From NCBI RefSeq assembly GCF_016916835.1, contig NZ_JAFFIX010000004.1, forward strand, positions 124,001-188,000: a stretch of 64,000 nt of DNA, given 5' to 3'. Position 1 is the first letter of the stretch. Each line of letters opens with the position of its first letter. Positions 34,817 to 43,547 of the stretch are shown here, piece by piece. The translations under genes were made by a program, and so were the position numbers. Origin of the DNA: Actinacidiphila bryophytorum (lineage in GTDB: Bacteria; Actinomycetota; Actinomycetes; Streptomycetales; Streptomycetaceae). A model generated the notes under the pieces. The model did no database searches, was not told the origin of the DNA, and was given only the letters and a program-made list of their open reading frames with translations.

Positions 34817-34845
34817 CCAATCCACCCGGCCCACCGTGCCGAATC
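34817..34845 (+). promoter_or_regulatory. SigK-type promoter of ferritin-like operon
   Basis: Plus strand: CCAATCC (34817-34823), 16 nt, CGAATC (34840-34845), about 49 nt before the ATG at 34894. The best match of the four to the shared pattern. Confidence 0.75.
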
Positions 34846-34893
34846 CACCACGCAGACTCCGCCGTCCGGGCGGGCACATGAGAGAGGGACGCG

Positions 34894-35691
34894 ATGGCCG
34901 CAGAGCGCATCGACACCCGACTGCTGGAACAGCTCACCGAGCAGTCACAGGACCTGAACAGCGACGCCGTGAGGATCACCAACGAGGCGCTCGGCGACTT
35001 CACCGAGGTCGCCCGGGACGAGGCGGCGGCACGGCGCCGCTGGTGGCAGCGCGGTGGCACCGTCGCAGGAGCGGTGGGGGCGGCGGCGCTGATGTCCTCC
35101 CTGCGGGCCACCGCGGCCACCTCAGGCGACGACATCATGGCGCTGCAGACCGCCGCGTCGATCGAGAACCTGGCGGTCAGCGTCTACCGGACCGCCGCGG
35201 GCCTGCCGTTCATCAAGAACGGCAACAAGACGATCGCCGCCTTCATCGCCAAGACGACCACCCAGCACCAGGCGCACGCCGAGGCATTCAACTCCGCAGC
35301 CACCCAGGCCGGCGGCAAGGGGCAGACCGGGCCCGACCCGAAATACGCGGCCGTCGTCAAGCAGACGCTGCCGTCGATCACGACCCCGGCGGACGTCGTG
35401 AAGCTGGCCATCACCCTGGAGGACGTGGCCGCTCAGACGTACACCAAGAACGTCGGGCAGGTCAGCAGCGCGGAACTGCGCAAGCTGTTCGCCTCCGTCG
35501 CGCCGGTGGAGGCCCAGCACCGGGCGACGCTGCTTGCCGTGCAGGCCCTGCTGGCCGGGAACACGGCAGACCTGATCGCCGTCCCGACCGACGTCGCCAA
35601 GCTGCCCGCCGCGGCCGGCAGTGTCGGCATCCCCGACACCTTCTACCCGACCGAGAACGCCTCGCCGATCACTGAGGGGGCCGTGAAATGA
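34894..35691 (+). CDS. ferritin-like domain protein 1
   Basis: A 265-residue protein. Residues 45-75 hold a hydrophobic segment after RRRWWQRGG, which may be a membrane anchor or twin-arginine-like signal. The rest is a four-helix ferritin-like domain (LQTAASIENLAVSVYRTAAG, KTTTQHQAHAEAF, VAPVEAQHRATLLAVQALL) with Glu and His positions that could bind di-iron. It is probably extracytoplasmic. Its stop overlaps the next gene by four bases, and the two related proteins form one SigK-type unit. Confidence 0.8.
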   Translation: MAAERIDTRLLEQLTEQSQDLNSDAVRITNEALGDFTEVARDEAAARRRWWQRGGTVAGAVGAAALMSSLRATAATSGDDIMALQTAASIENLAVSVYRTAAGLPFIKNGNKTIAAFIAKTTTQHQAHAEAFNSAATQAGGKGQTGPDPKYAAVVKQTLPSITTPADVVKLAITLEDVAAQTYTKNVGQVSSAELRKLFASVAPVEAQHRATLLAVQALLAGNTADLIAVPTDVAKLPAAAGSVGIPDTFYPTENASPITEGAVK

Positions 35692-36512
35692 CCACCGCAC
35701 GCGAGGGCTGGGAACTGCCGATCAGCGAAGCCCAGCTGACCCGCCTGACCCGGGACATGGAAGACGCACACAGGTCCACGCTGCCGGCCATGCGAACCGG
35801 CGCGGTCGACCTGGCGGAACAGACCCGCACCCGCTCCACCCCCGACGACGGGGCGGCCGATCCCGGTCGGCGCCGCTTCCTGCTCGGCGCCGGCGGGCTC
35901 GCCGCGGCGTTGACGCTGGCGGCCTGCTCCAGCAACGGCAAGAACACCTCGGCTTCGTCCACCAAGGGCGCCGGCGGCGTGTCCGCGTCCGCGTCCTCGG
36001 CCGGGAAATACACCGGCGACCTGAAGGTCGTCGCTCTCGCCGTGGCGCTGGAGAACCAGGCCGTCGGCGCCTACCAGGCGACGCTCGCCGCGGCCAAGGC
36101 CGGCAAGCTCGGCACGGTGCCGCCGGCCGTCGCGACCTTCGTCTCCACCGCGATGGCCCAGCACGCCGACCACGCCAAAGTCTGGAACACCGTACTCACC
36201 CGCGCAGGCAAACCCGCCATCACCAACGTGCCGCTGTCCAACCAGGCCGCCACCACGAGCGCGCTCGGCAAGGCCACCAGCGTCGGCGACGTTGCCGAGC
36301 TGGCCCTGCAACTGGAGGACCAGGCCGCACAGACCTACCTTTTCGCCACCTACAACGTGACCAGCCCCGCCGGCATCGAGACCGCCGCCACCATCGCGCC
36401 CGTCGAGGCCATGCACGCGGCGATCCTCCACTACGTCCTCGGCCAGTACCCCGTACCCGACGACTTCCTCCCCACCGACAAGGCCGCCGACCCCGCCCTC
36501 CTGACCATCTGA
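35688..36512 (+). CDS. ferritin-like lipoprotein 2
   Basis: A 274-residue paralogue of the preceding protein. A twin-arginine motif (RRRFLLG, about residue 61) precedes a lipobox (TLAACSS), so it is likely a Tat-exported lipoprotein. A Ser/Thr-rich linker is followed by the ferritin-like bundle (VALENQAVGAYQATLAAAK, MAQHADHAKVWN, LEDQAAQTYLF, VEAMHAAILHYVLG). It may store or detoxify iron or bind a redox cofactor outside the membrane. It is the last gene before an orphan arm block. Confidence 0.82.
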   Translation: MTTAREGWELPISEAQLTRLTRDMEDAHRSTLPAMRTGAVDLAEQTRTRSTPDDGAADPGRRRFLLGAGGLAAALTLAACSSNGKNTSASSTKGAGGVSASASSAGKYTGDLKVVALAVALENQAVGAYQATLAAAKAGKLGTVPPAVATFVSTAMAQHADHAKVWNTVLTRAGKPAITNVPLSNQAATTSALGKATSVGDVAELALQLEDQAAQTYLFATYNVTSPAGIETAATIAPVEAMHAAILHYVLGQYPVPDDFLPTDKAADPALLTI

Positions 36513-36537
36513 CCCACCCCCCCGGACCTGACCGGGA

Positions 36538-36577
36538 GGGTTGCAGTCCGGGTTGCGTTCAGCCCCGTTCAGGGCCA
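36538..36577 (+). repeat. orphan integrase arm block (TTGCA class)
   Basis: GGTTGCAGTCC and GGGTTGCGTTCA repeats followed by GCCCCGTTCAGGGCC. It begins about 25 nt after the ferritin-like operon and abuts the truncated epoxide hydrolase, so it seems to mark an old element end. Confidence 0.55.
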
Positions 36578-36963
36578 TCGGATATGCGTTGACCGACTCG
36601 CCGGTCGGCCGGCTGGCCTGGATCGCGGAGCGCTTCGCACAGTGGACCGACTCGCACTCACCAGTCAGCGACGACCGGATGCTCACCGACATCTCGCTGT
36701 ACTGGCTGACCGCCACCGCGGCTCACTCCACGCGGCTGCACCGAGTCGCACCCCGCGGGCCGGGCGTGCCGTGCCCGGTGCCGCTCGCCATGGCAATGTT
36801 CGTGCACGACATCACGCAGTCGGTGCGGGCGCTGGCCGAGCGGCTGTTCGACGTCAGGCACTGGTGGGGGTTCGACCGCGGCGGCCACTTCGCCGCGATG
36901 GAGGTGCCACAGCTGCTCGCCGAGGACGTCCGGGACTTCTTCCTCGCCCGGATGGAGTACGGC
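36571..36963 (+). pseudogene. C-terminal epoxide hydrolase fragment
   Basis: The sequence reads only the last 130 or so residues of an epoxide hydrolase: GYALTDSPVGRLAWIAERF, LLTDISLYWLT-like sequence, and the catalytic-His region FDRGGHFAAMEVPQLLAEDV. The N-terminal half with the nucleophile Asp is missing and replaced by the arm block at 36538. Its natural stop is also lost where the minus-strand hydrolase gene begins to overlap. It was probably cut by integration. Confidence 0.75.
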
Positions 36964-36971
36964 TGGCGGGT

Positions 36972-37640
36972 TCATTCGCCGAGCAGGAGTGCGGCGACAG
37001 CCTCCGGATCCTCGTGCATGGCGTTGTGCCCGGTGGGTAGGTCGTGGACCTGCCACCCGGGATCGGCCTGGAGCCGGGCGCGCAGTCCGGCGAACGGCGT
37101 CCGGTCCTCCCAGCCCGAGCAGTAGACGAACTCCCTGCGAGGGACCTGGGCGAGCGCGCCGGTGAGCCGGACGGTCTGCATGACGGAGGCGAGGGGATGG
37201 GGACGGCGGCGGGGGTCTCCGCCGTCCGGCGGGCGGACGGAGTAGCCGGTGGCGGCAGCGCCGGCCGCGAACACCTGACGGAAGTAGTCGTTCGTACACG
37301 ACCACCACGACTCGCCGTCGCGCGGTACGAAGGCGTCGAGGTGCACCAGTCGTGAGATCCGGCCGTCCGCTCGGTCGGCGGCCGCGGCGATCACCATTCC
37401 GGCGTAGCTGTGGCCGACCAGCGTCGCGCCGGTGATCTGGTGGCGGTTCAGGTGCCGCAGTACGTCGTCGGCGTGTGTGTCGAGGCCGGCGGTCGCGACG
37501 GTCGCGGTGTCGTCGTCCGGCCGCAGGCCGGTCAGGGTCAGGGCATGGACGGCATGGCCGGCGCCCTCCAGCAGCGGAACGACCGCCTCGAACGCCCAGG
37601 AGCCCTTCCATGCGCCGGGAACGAGGACGAAAGTCGCCAT
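36972..37640 (-). CDS. alpha/beta-hydrolase
   Basis: A 222-residue small hydrolase of the EstC/SalR-like group. FVLVPGAWKGSW carries the oxyanion region, the nucleophile is Ser in VGHSYAGMV, the acid is likely in the VHLDAFVP or SGWEDRTPF region, and the His is in LPTGHNAMHE. It acts on small esters or amides; the substrate is unknown. ATG 37640 is preceded by GAGAAGG on the minus strand. It overlaps no intact gene and is flanked by two pseudogenes. Confidence 0.85.
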   Translation of the reverse strand: MATFVLVPGAWKGSWAFEAVVPLLEGAGHAVHALTLTGLRPDDDTATVATAGLDTHADDVLRHLNRHQITGATLVGHSYAGMVIAAAADRADGRISRLVHLDAFVPRDGESWWSCTNDYFRQVFAAGAAATGYSVRPPDGGDPRRRPHPLASVMQTVRLTGALAQVPRREFVYCSGWEDRTPFAGLRARLQADPGWQVHDLPTGHNAMHEDPEAVAALLLGE

Positions 37641-37739
37641 GTGCTTCTCCTTCTCTCAAGCCGCGGCACCTGGCCGCACTGCCTGAGGCATGTGGTGCGG
37701 TCGGTCGGGCGCTTCGCGCGACCGAGGACCATGTCGCAC

Positions 37740-38180
37740 AGCCAGTGTCACCAGGCCACCATCTGGCGTGCTATCGCTACGATGCCAACCAATGCCCGTT
37801 CACCGCCAACCTCCCCGGAGCGCCGGTTCGACCTCACATATGGCCGTCCGGCGGCCGCTGCCTCGGGGCGTCCGGGGACACGAGCGCGGTGCAGTCGCAC
37901 GCATACGCGCACCTGGTGTACACGGTCGGGGGCGTCCTCGTTGTTCCCACCGAGGGCGGTACGTCGACCGTCCCCGCCGACCAGGCCGCATGGACCCCCG
38001 CCGTCTTCACGTACCGCCACCGCGCCCACGGCGACACCGACATGCGGATCGTCTTCGTCCCGCCGTCCCTCGCCCGGCTCCTCCCGGACCGCCCGGCGGT
38101 GTTCCTGGCCTCCGGACTGGCCCGCGACGGTCCTGCTCGCTCTGACCGGCCCGCGAACCAGCCGCAACTCCATGGAGTGA
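37740..38180 (+). pseudogene. AraC-type regulator remnant
   Basis: An open stretch reads part of an AraC-family cupin domain (HAYAHLVYTVGGVLVVPTEG, then FTYRHRAHGDTDMRIVF and LLPDRPAVFLASGLA). The reading frame breaks at about 38130 (RDVLLALTGPRTS continues in another frame) and the C-terminal HTH is missing. It has no clear start codon. It is a decayed regulator, possibly once divergent from the hydrolase gene at 36972. Confidence 0.55.
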
Positions 38181-38253
38181 TGCGCAGTTCCCCGGCCCGC
38201 GTCCATCGCGGACGGCCTCATCCTCGGCGGCGTCGATGCGCAAGAATCGCGGC

Positions 38254-38883
38254 ATGCCGATACAGGGACCAGCTCACGAAGCGTGGTCGATGCTCGACGT
38301 GCCGTGGCGGGCGGCCCTGGAGATGGCCTGGGACTCCTACCGCGAGGGCGGGATCGCCGTCGGTGCCGTTCTGACGGACGCAGCGGGGAGCATCGTCGGC
38401 AGCGGACGCAACCAGCGCTTCGGGACGTCACCGCGTGGACTTCTCTCCCACGCCGAGATGGAGGCGCTGCGTGCGGTGCCGGCGGACAAGGACCGCGCTC
38501 GCGGCAGCGTGCTCTACACGACCCTGCACCCGTGTCCCATGTGCCTTGGTGCCGTAGTCGTGGCGCGCGTCGGCCGACTTCACTTCGGTGCGTTCGACCC
38601 GACCTGGCAAGGGATCGAGCAGTTGCCCCAGCTCAACGACGAGGTGCGGCGGCGGTGGCCGGACGTCACGGGCCCGCTGACCGGACCGCTCGGGGAGTGG
38701 GTCGCGGTGCTGCCGTGCCTGAACACGAGCGGCGCCCTGGTCCGCGCGATGGAGTCAACGGCGCCGCACCGCGCTGAACTCGCCCGTGCCGTCACCCGGC
38801 GACTCGGCAGCGGGGACGGACTTCCTGACACTGCCGGCGAAGCCCTGGAGCAGGTCTGGGACCTGCTCGCCGACCGGGGGTAA
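38254..38883 (+). CDS. cytidine/deoxycytidylate-type deaminase
   Basis: A 209-residue zinc deaminase. The catalytic motif HAEME places the zinc ligand H66 and proton shuttle E68, and PCPMC gives C94 and C97. It deaminates a nucleobase or nucleotide; members of this exact subgroup are annotated broadly as nucleoside deaminases. The C-terminal 60 residues are an extra helical tail. ATG 38254 (MPIQGPAHEAW) is the likely start; ATG 38236 is in frame. Confidence 0.85.
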   Translation: MPIQGPAHEAWSMLDVPWRAALEMAWDSYREGGIAVGAVLTDAAGSIVGSGRNQRFGTSPRGLLSHAEMEALRAVPADKDRARGSVLYTTLHPCPMCLGAVVVARVGRLHFGAFDPTWQGIEQLPQLNDEVRRRWPDVTGPLTGPLGEWVAVLPCLNTSGALVRAMESTAPHRAELARAVTRRLGSGDGLPDTAGEALEQVWDLLADRG

Positions 38884-38886
38884 TGG

Positions 38887-38904
38887 CCCCGCCGCAGGGC
38901 GGGG
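38887..38904. terminator. hairpin between convergent genes
   Basis: CCCCGCC and GGCGGGG form a 7-bp stem with a GCAG loop right after the deaminase stop, facing the PadR gene. It may act in both directions. Confidence 0.45.
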
Positions 38905-38917
38905 ACGGCGTGCCGCG

Positions 38918-39430
38918 TCAGGCCAGCATCTCCCGGAGCCAGGATTTTTCCGCCCGGCTGGTCGCGCGGGCGATGGTGAGCATGCCGTGCCGGTAGGGGT
39001 CGTCGGTGTCCTCGGCACGCTGCAGGCGGTCACCGTCGTGGAAGAAGCTCGCGGGCTGCTCCAGGAAGTCCAGCCGGCGGCGCAGTACGGCGTGCTGGTC
39101 GGCGGTGTCGGGCAACTGGGAGAGGAAGGCCAGAACCGTGAAGAACCGCGTGCTGTCCGTGATCTCCAGGCCGTCGGCATCCCGCAGTCTGCGCAGCAGC
39201 TCACGGTGGCCGGCGGCGGTCAGGCTCAGGACGTGCCGCTGGGCGGCGGACGCGCCCGGTTCGGTCCGCCGTGCGAGCAGCCGGGCCTTCACCATCCGAT
39301 TGATCGCGGGGTAGAGGCTGCCGTCGCTGACCGGCCTGGCGTGGCCGGACAGGCGGGCGATCCGGTGGCGAAGTTGGTAGCCGTGCAGCGGTCCCTCGGC
39401 CAGGAATCCCAGTATCGCGAGCTCGAGCAT
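38918..39430 (-). CDS. PadR-family regulator
   Basis: A 170-residue PadR repressor. The winged helix (LELAILGFLAEGPLHGYQLR, DGSLYPAINRMVKARLLA) is followed by the Vir_act_alpha_C dimerisation helices (FFTVLAFLSQLPD and onward). Such proteins sense small aromatic or drug ligands and repress a divergent gene. ATG 39430 starts at the conserved domain. Two tandem 15-bp repeats lie in the 53-bp gap to the divergent isochorismatase-family gene and are the likely operator. Confidence 0.85.
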   Translation of the reverse strand: MLELAILGFLAEGPLHGYQLRHRIARLSGHARPVSDGSLYPAINRMVKARLLARRTEPGASAAQRHVLSLTAAGHRELLRRLRDADGLEITDSTRFFTVLAFLSQLPDTADQHAVLRRRLDFLEQPASFFHDGDRLQRAEDTDDPYRHGMLTIARATSRAEKSWLREMLA

Positions 39431-39444
39431 ATTGCTATTCTCAC

Positions 39445-39474
39445 ACATCGAATCGAGGTACATCGAAACGAGGT
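39445..39474. promoter_or_regulatory. two tandem 15-bp repeats, PadR operator candidate
   Basis: ACATCGAATCGAGGT is followed at once by ACATCGAAACGAGGT; they differ at one base. They fill the gap between the divergent PadR and isochorismatase-family genes and end 9 nt before the latter's ATG, so a bound dimer would block both promoters. Confidence 0.5.
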
Positions 39475-39483
39475 AGGCGAAAC

Positions 39484-40257
39484 ATGGCGTACAGCGAGGA
39501 GTGGGTGACAGCGCGGGCGCGCACCGCCTACGAGAGCGGCCGGGCATCGTTCGACATACGGCCCGAACGGACGGCGTTGCTGGTCATCGACATGCAGGAC
39601 GAATTCGTCGAACCCGGATCGAGCCCGTACTGGGTCCCCGCGGCGACCCGGATGGCGCCCCGGCTGAGGGGGTTGGTCGACCACTGCAGGGGGGCCTCGG
39701 TCCCGGTGATCTGGACCATCTTCGACGACACCCATCGAGGACTGGACCGGCCGCACGCCTTGCGTTTCATGCCCCACGCGGACAGCGACTGGCGCAGACC
39801 GGGCACTTCCGCCGTATGGGGCCCGATGGGCCGCCGTCCCGACGAGATCCTGATCCGCAAGCCCTCCTACGGGGCGTTCTACGACACACCGCTCGACACC
39901 CTGCTGCGCAACCTCGGCCGGGACACGGTCATCGTCACCGGAACCCTCACCAACTACTGCTGCGGGACCACAGCCCGGCAGGCGTACGAGCGCGGCTACC
40001 AGGTCGTCTTCGGATCCGACGTCACGGCCACCGACGACGAGTCCCGGCAGGAACCGGAACTCGCCGTTCTGCGCAAGGGCTTCGCGCTCGTGCTGACCGC
40101 CGAGGAGATCGCCGTCCGGCTGACCGCGGCCGCCCCGCCTGGACCGCCGGAGATGTGCAGTGTCGGCGATGCAGCACCGCCCGTGGAGGCGGACGGACGC
40201 AGGACGCCGAAGCGGGAGCCGCTCTCGTTCCCGTCCCGGTCTGCGGACACGGCGTAG
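39484..40257 (+). CDS. isochorismatase-family cysteine hydrolase
   Basis: A 257-residue hydrolase. The catalytic triad is visible: D36 (LLVIDMQDEF), K126 (IRKPSYGAF) and C159 (LTNYCCGTTARQA). The family hydrolyses isochorismate, nicotinamide or related amides and ethers. A Pro-rich C-terminal extension of about 40 residues is unusual. The MFS gene starts 9 nt after the stop, so the pair likely forms one operon controlled by the divergent PadR regulator. Confidence 0.87.
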   Translation: MAYSEEWVTARARTAYESGRASFDIRPERTALLVIDMQDEFVEPGSSPYWVPAATRMAPRLRGLVDHCRGASVPVIWTIFDDTHRGLDRPHALRFMPHADSDWRRPGTSAVWGPMGRRPDEILIRKPSYGAFYDTPLDTLLRNLGRDTVIVTGTLTNYCCGTTARQAYERGYQVVFGSDVTATDDESRQEPELAVLRKGFALVLTAEEIAVRLTAAAPPGPPEMCSVGDAAPPVEADGRRTPKREPLSFPSRSADTA

Positions 40258-40266
40258 GGAGGGTTC

Positions 40267-41571
40267 TTGCGGCGCTACGTGGCGGTGTGGCGGATGCCGG
40301 GGGCGCCGTTGCTGCTGGTGGCCGGCGTGATCGCCCGTCTGGGCACGGGGGTGACGCCGTTGGCCCTGCTGCTGTCGGTCGCCCAGGCCACCGGCCGTTA
40401 CGCATCAGCAGGCTTCGCCGCCGGCAGCTACGCGCTGTCCGGAGCCGCTGTCAGTCCGGTCGCCGGACGCCTGGCGGATCGGCTGGGCGTGGCACGCGTG
40501 CTGCGCGTGTCCGCGGTGGCCCATCCGCTCGGCCTGGTTGCGTTCCTGTTCGCCGTCTACTGCGGGGGGCTGCCGCTGATCTGCGCAGCGTCGGTGTGCG
40601 CAGGCGCTACCTATCCGCCGTTGACGTCGGCGATCCGCAGCGCGTGGATCGCCCTCACCGGGGACGGCACTGCCCGGCAGCATCTGCGTGGTGCAGCGCT
40701 GGCCGTGGAGACCTCTCTGTTCGAGCTGGTGTTCGTGGCGGGTCCGCTGCTGGTGGCCGTCGCAGTGCTGCTTGCCTCCCCGGCCGCCGCCATCGCCGGA
40801 TCGGCGATCACGACGGCGGCCGGCACGCTGTTGCTGGCACGTAGCCCGGTCGTGTGCGACCAGCCACCTGCCTCACCGGATGACAGGACGCGGGGGCTGG
40901 GTCCGCTGGTGGTGCCCGGTTTCGCAGTCATGCTGGTCTGCGTGGGCGGTCTCGGGATGGCTTTCGGGGCAATCGGCGTGACCGTGCCGGCGTTCGCCGC
41001 CGAGCACGCGGGGACGGGCGCCGAGCAGCTGGCCGGGGTCCTGCTCGCCACATGGGGTCTGGGTTCTGCGTTGGGAGGTTTCGGGTATGGCATTGCGCAG
41101 CCGCACGCCCCGCTGCCAAGGCAGTTCACCTGGTTGCTCGGCGCCGTGTGCTTGACCACGGCACTACTGGCCGTCATGCCGAACCCCTTGGCGCTGGGCA
41201 TCGCGCTCGCAGTGGCCGGTATCACCGTGGCCCCGACGTTGACCGTGTACACGGCGATCGTTGGACGTATCGTGCCGGCCGGTATGCGAAACGAGGCCGG
41301 CACCTGGCTGGTGACCGTTCCCATGGCCGCCAACTCGGTCGGCGGTGCGCTGGCCGGACTGATCGTCGATCAGTCCGGCGGAATACCGTGGTCGTTCACT
41401 TTCGCGGCGGCTGTCATCGCAGTCGCCACTCTCGTCGCAGCCCCGCCGTCCGGATCCATCGCCCGCGCCGACGCGGCGGTGACGAGCAGAACCGAGACGG
41501 GGTTGCCGTCCCCGCGCGACGGGCGTGCTGATCTGCCGTCCCGGACGCCCGAGGGGCCCGCCGCATCGTGA
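40267..41571 (+). CDS. MFS transporter
   Basis: A 434-residue 12-helix major facilitator. The N-terminal region ([20 protein letters not shown]) and the [14 protein letters not shown] loop match motif A; helices 7-12 follow after a cytosolic loop around residue 205. It may export the product or substrate of the co-transcribed hydrolase. TTG 40267 is used as start because GGAGGG precedes it at correct distance. The last 45 residues are a polar, probably cytosolic tail. Confidence 0.85.
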   Translation: MRRYVAVWRMPGAPLLLVAGVIARLGTGVTPLALLLSVAQATGRYASAGFAAGSYALSGAAVSPVAGRLADRLGVARVLRVSAVAHPLGLVAFLFAVYCGGLPLICAASVCAGATYPPLTSAIRSAWIALTGDGTARQHLRGAALAVETSLFELVFVAGPLLVAVAVLLASPAAAIAGSAITTAAGTLLLARSPVVCDQPPASPDDRTRGLGPLVVPGFAVMLVCVGGLGMAFGAIGVTVPAFAAEHAGTGAEQLAGVLLATWGLGSALGGFGYGIAQPHAPLPRQFTWLLGAVCLTTALLAVMPNPLALGIALAVAGITVAPTLTVYTAIVGRIVPAGMRNEAGTWLVTVPMAANSVGGALAGLIVDQSGGIPWSFTFAAAVIAVATLVAAPPSGSIARADAAVTSRTETGLPSPRDGRADLPSRTPEGPAAS

Positions 41572-41636
41572 CGAACGCTTGGTCACGTCTGCTGGAGTGG
41601 TGTATCGACGGCCACTCGGTGATCTCGTCTGTGACG

Positions 41637-41815
41637 CTATGCGGTGAGTTCGGTGGGTAGGACCGTCTCGTGGTTTTCTGACTCGATCGGGTGGTGGGCC
41701 TTGGCCAGCAGATCGAGCCCCATGTAGCGGCGGGCCTCAGTCCACTCGTCGTTCTGCTCGGCCAGGACGGCGCCGACCAGGCGGATCAAAGCGGTGCGGT
41801 CGGGGAAGACTCTGC
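41637..41815 (-). pseudogene. IS256-family transposase C-terminal remnant
   Basis: The last 60 or so residues of a mutator-type transposase are readable on the minus strand: [20 protein letters not shown], then [18 protein letters not shown], ending shortly before the stop. The rest of the gene is gone. It marks the start of a 1-kb patch made only of insertion-sequence fragments. Confidence 0.7.
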
Positions 41816-41899
41816 CGCCAAATCTGGCGGGGGAAGGCGGTGAGAGGGTTGTCGTTCCGAGCTTGAGGGCGGCGTTTTGCCTGGTCAGGCATAGGGACG

Positions 41900-42345
41900 G
41901 TGACTCGGTGGGAGTTGTGGTCTGTCGGGTTGTCGCTGGCCTGGGAGGCTTGGATGCCGTCAGTTGTCGGACTGCTCGAACAGCATGAGCTCGCTGCTCG
42001 CCGTCGTGTCGACGGGTTGCGGGAGGAAGCCGATCGGATCCAGGCCGAGTTGGCTGCGGCTGAGCTGGAATGGCAGGAATGGACGGTTGCCGGTGGGCTA
42101 CCAACGGATCGTGCAGGTCCTCGCGGACCGGTCCCGGCTGCATCAAGTGCCCCTGACCTGCCAGGAGATGGCCGCAGCGTTCGGGATGGACGTGGTGCCG
42201 GCACGGGTGGAGGGTTTGCGGTCGAAGGCGAAACGCCTGGTTGCGCGGGGCTGGCCGGCCGAACCGCGGCCTGGCCGGTTCATGCTCGGGAAGGGTGTGG
42301 CCGGGCCGGGCGGCGGGTCATGGGCAGGCTCATCGACCAGTAGAC
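41900..42345 (+). pseudogene. IS-associated helical protein, frameshifted
   Basis: Two frames carry one protein that I recall as a common unnamed Streptomyces gene near transposons. The first reads [20 protein letters not shown] and [18 protein letters not shown]; after a deletion and frameshift near 42085 the second reads [20 protein letters not shown] and a helix-turn-helix-like [20 protein letters not shown]. Function unknown. It is broken here and adjoins IS256 and IS5 fragments. Confidence 0.55.
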
Positions 42346-42620
42346 GATCGCCTCGGCGCTGGTGGCGCGGCGTTCGTAGTCGCGTGCCCAGGCGTCGGGT
42401 GCGCATCAGCCAGGCGTTGGTGCGCTCCACGATCCACCGTTTGGGCGGCACCACGAAGCCCTTCCGGTCGTCACTGCGTTTGACGATGGCCAGGGCGTAG
42501 CGGACGGCGTCCAGTTTGGCCCGGTGGCAGTACGCCTCCGGCTGCCCGCCCCGGCCCCGCATCCAGCACGGCACCCAAGTGAGGACGCAGCAGCCCGTCA
42601 GCCAGCAGGGCTCCGGACCC
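42325..42620 (-). pseudogene. IS5-family transposase remnant
   Basis: The minus strand reads the C-terminal catalytic part of an IS5/IS427-type transposase: [20 protein letters not shown], where the Glu of VERT is the last DDE residue, followed in another frame by [18 protein letters not shown]. Upstream parts are scrambled. It is non-functional. Confidence 0.7.
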
Positions 42621-42623
42621 AAG

Positions 42624-43496
42624 TCAGGCCAGCTGTGCAGGGCCGAGCCTTGCGATGACCTCGTGCATCTCCTCCTCGTTAGCTTCGTAGACGGTCTCGC
42701 CCATGCGCGGGTCTCGGGCGTGAAGGGTGTGGATGAGCGGCCCGTGGGGCGCTCCGAGGTTGACAAGAGAGGCCGACGGGCCGCGAACGGCACGCTCGGT
42801 CCCGGGGCGGGCGGTCAAGTCAATGCGGCTGACGACGCCGGGCGTGACCCAGACGGTCGCCTGTTCCAGGCGCGCCAGAATCTGCAGGTGGAAGTGCCCG
42901 CATAGGATCAGTTGGACGTCCGTCCCGCGGATCGTCTCGGCCAGCTCTGCACTGTTCTGCAGGCCCAGCGCCCGCTGAACGTCTACGTCCAGGGCAACCG
43001 GCGGGTGGTGAAACGCCAGGACGGTGCCCGCCGGTGCGGATGTGACCAGTAGTTCGCGGAGCCAGTCGAGTTGGTCGCTGTCAAGTCGCCCGTAGCCCTT
43101 ACCCGGTACGAGCGTGTCCAGCGTGATCAGCCGCCATCCGCCGACGGTGCTTACTCCCGCCCGCTCACCCGCCCCTCCCCCATACACCGTCTCTGGCCGG
43201 ACGTGGCCACTGCCGAGCACGTCCGCGAATGCGATGCGCTCGTCATGGTTGCCGGTCGTGTAGAAGACCTCCGCGCCTCGTCGGCCGGCGTAGCCGGAAA
43301 GGAGTTCGCTCGCCCGCGCGTAGGCCTCGCGGGAACCGTCGTCCGCAACATCGCCGGTGACTACAACCGCATCGAGGTCGTCCAGGTGGCCCAGCTCGGC
43401 CAGCAGCCGACGAAGTGCCCCAGTACCGTCGGCCCCGTCAGCGTCAGGCCCGCCGGACCGGTCGAGATGAGTGTCGGAGAGATGCAGGATCCGCAT
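42624..43496 (-). CDS. class III metallophosphoesterase (CpdA-like)
   Basis: A 290-residue cytosolic phosphoesterase with all calcineurin-fold motifs: DTH at the start ([13 protein letters not shown]), GDVADDG, GNHDE, a central H (FHHPPVAL) and GHFHLQ. This set binds two metals and cleaves cyclic nucleotides or other phosphodiesters. ATG 43496 was chosen because it places [10 protein letters not shown] at the N-terminus as in the family; the longer frame to 43937 runs back through the SNF2 remnant. It is the only intact gene between the IS patch and that remnant. Confidence 0.87.
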   Translation of the reverse strand: MRILHLSDTHLDRSGGPDADGADGTGALRRLLAELGHLDDLDAVVVTGDVADDGSREAYARASELLSGYAGRRGAEVFYTTGNHDERIAFADVLGSGHVRPETVYGGGAGERAGVSTVGGWRLITLDTLVPGKGYGRLDSDQLDWLRELLVTSAPAGTVLAFHHPPVALDVDVQRALGLQNSAELAETIRGTDVQLILCGHFHLQILARLEQATVWVTPGVVSRIDLTARPGTERAVRGPSASLVNLGAPHGPLIHTLHARDPRMGETVYEANEEEMHEVIARLGPAQLA

Positions 43497-43547
43497 CGTC
43501 CGAAGGTAGCCTCCGCCGCCGCGCCGAGCCACGGCGTTTCTCACTAA

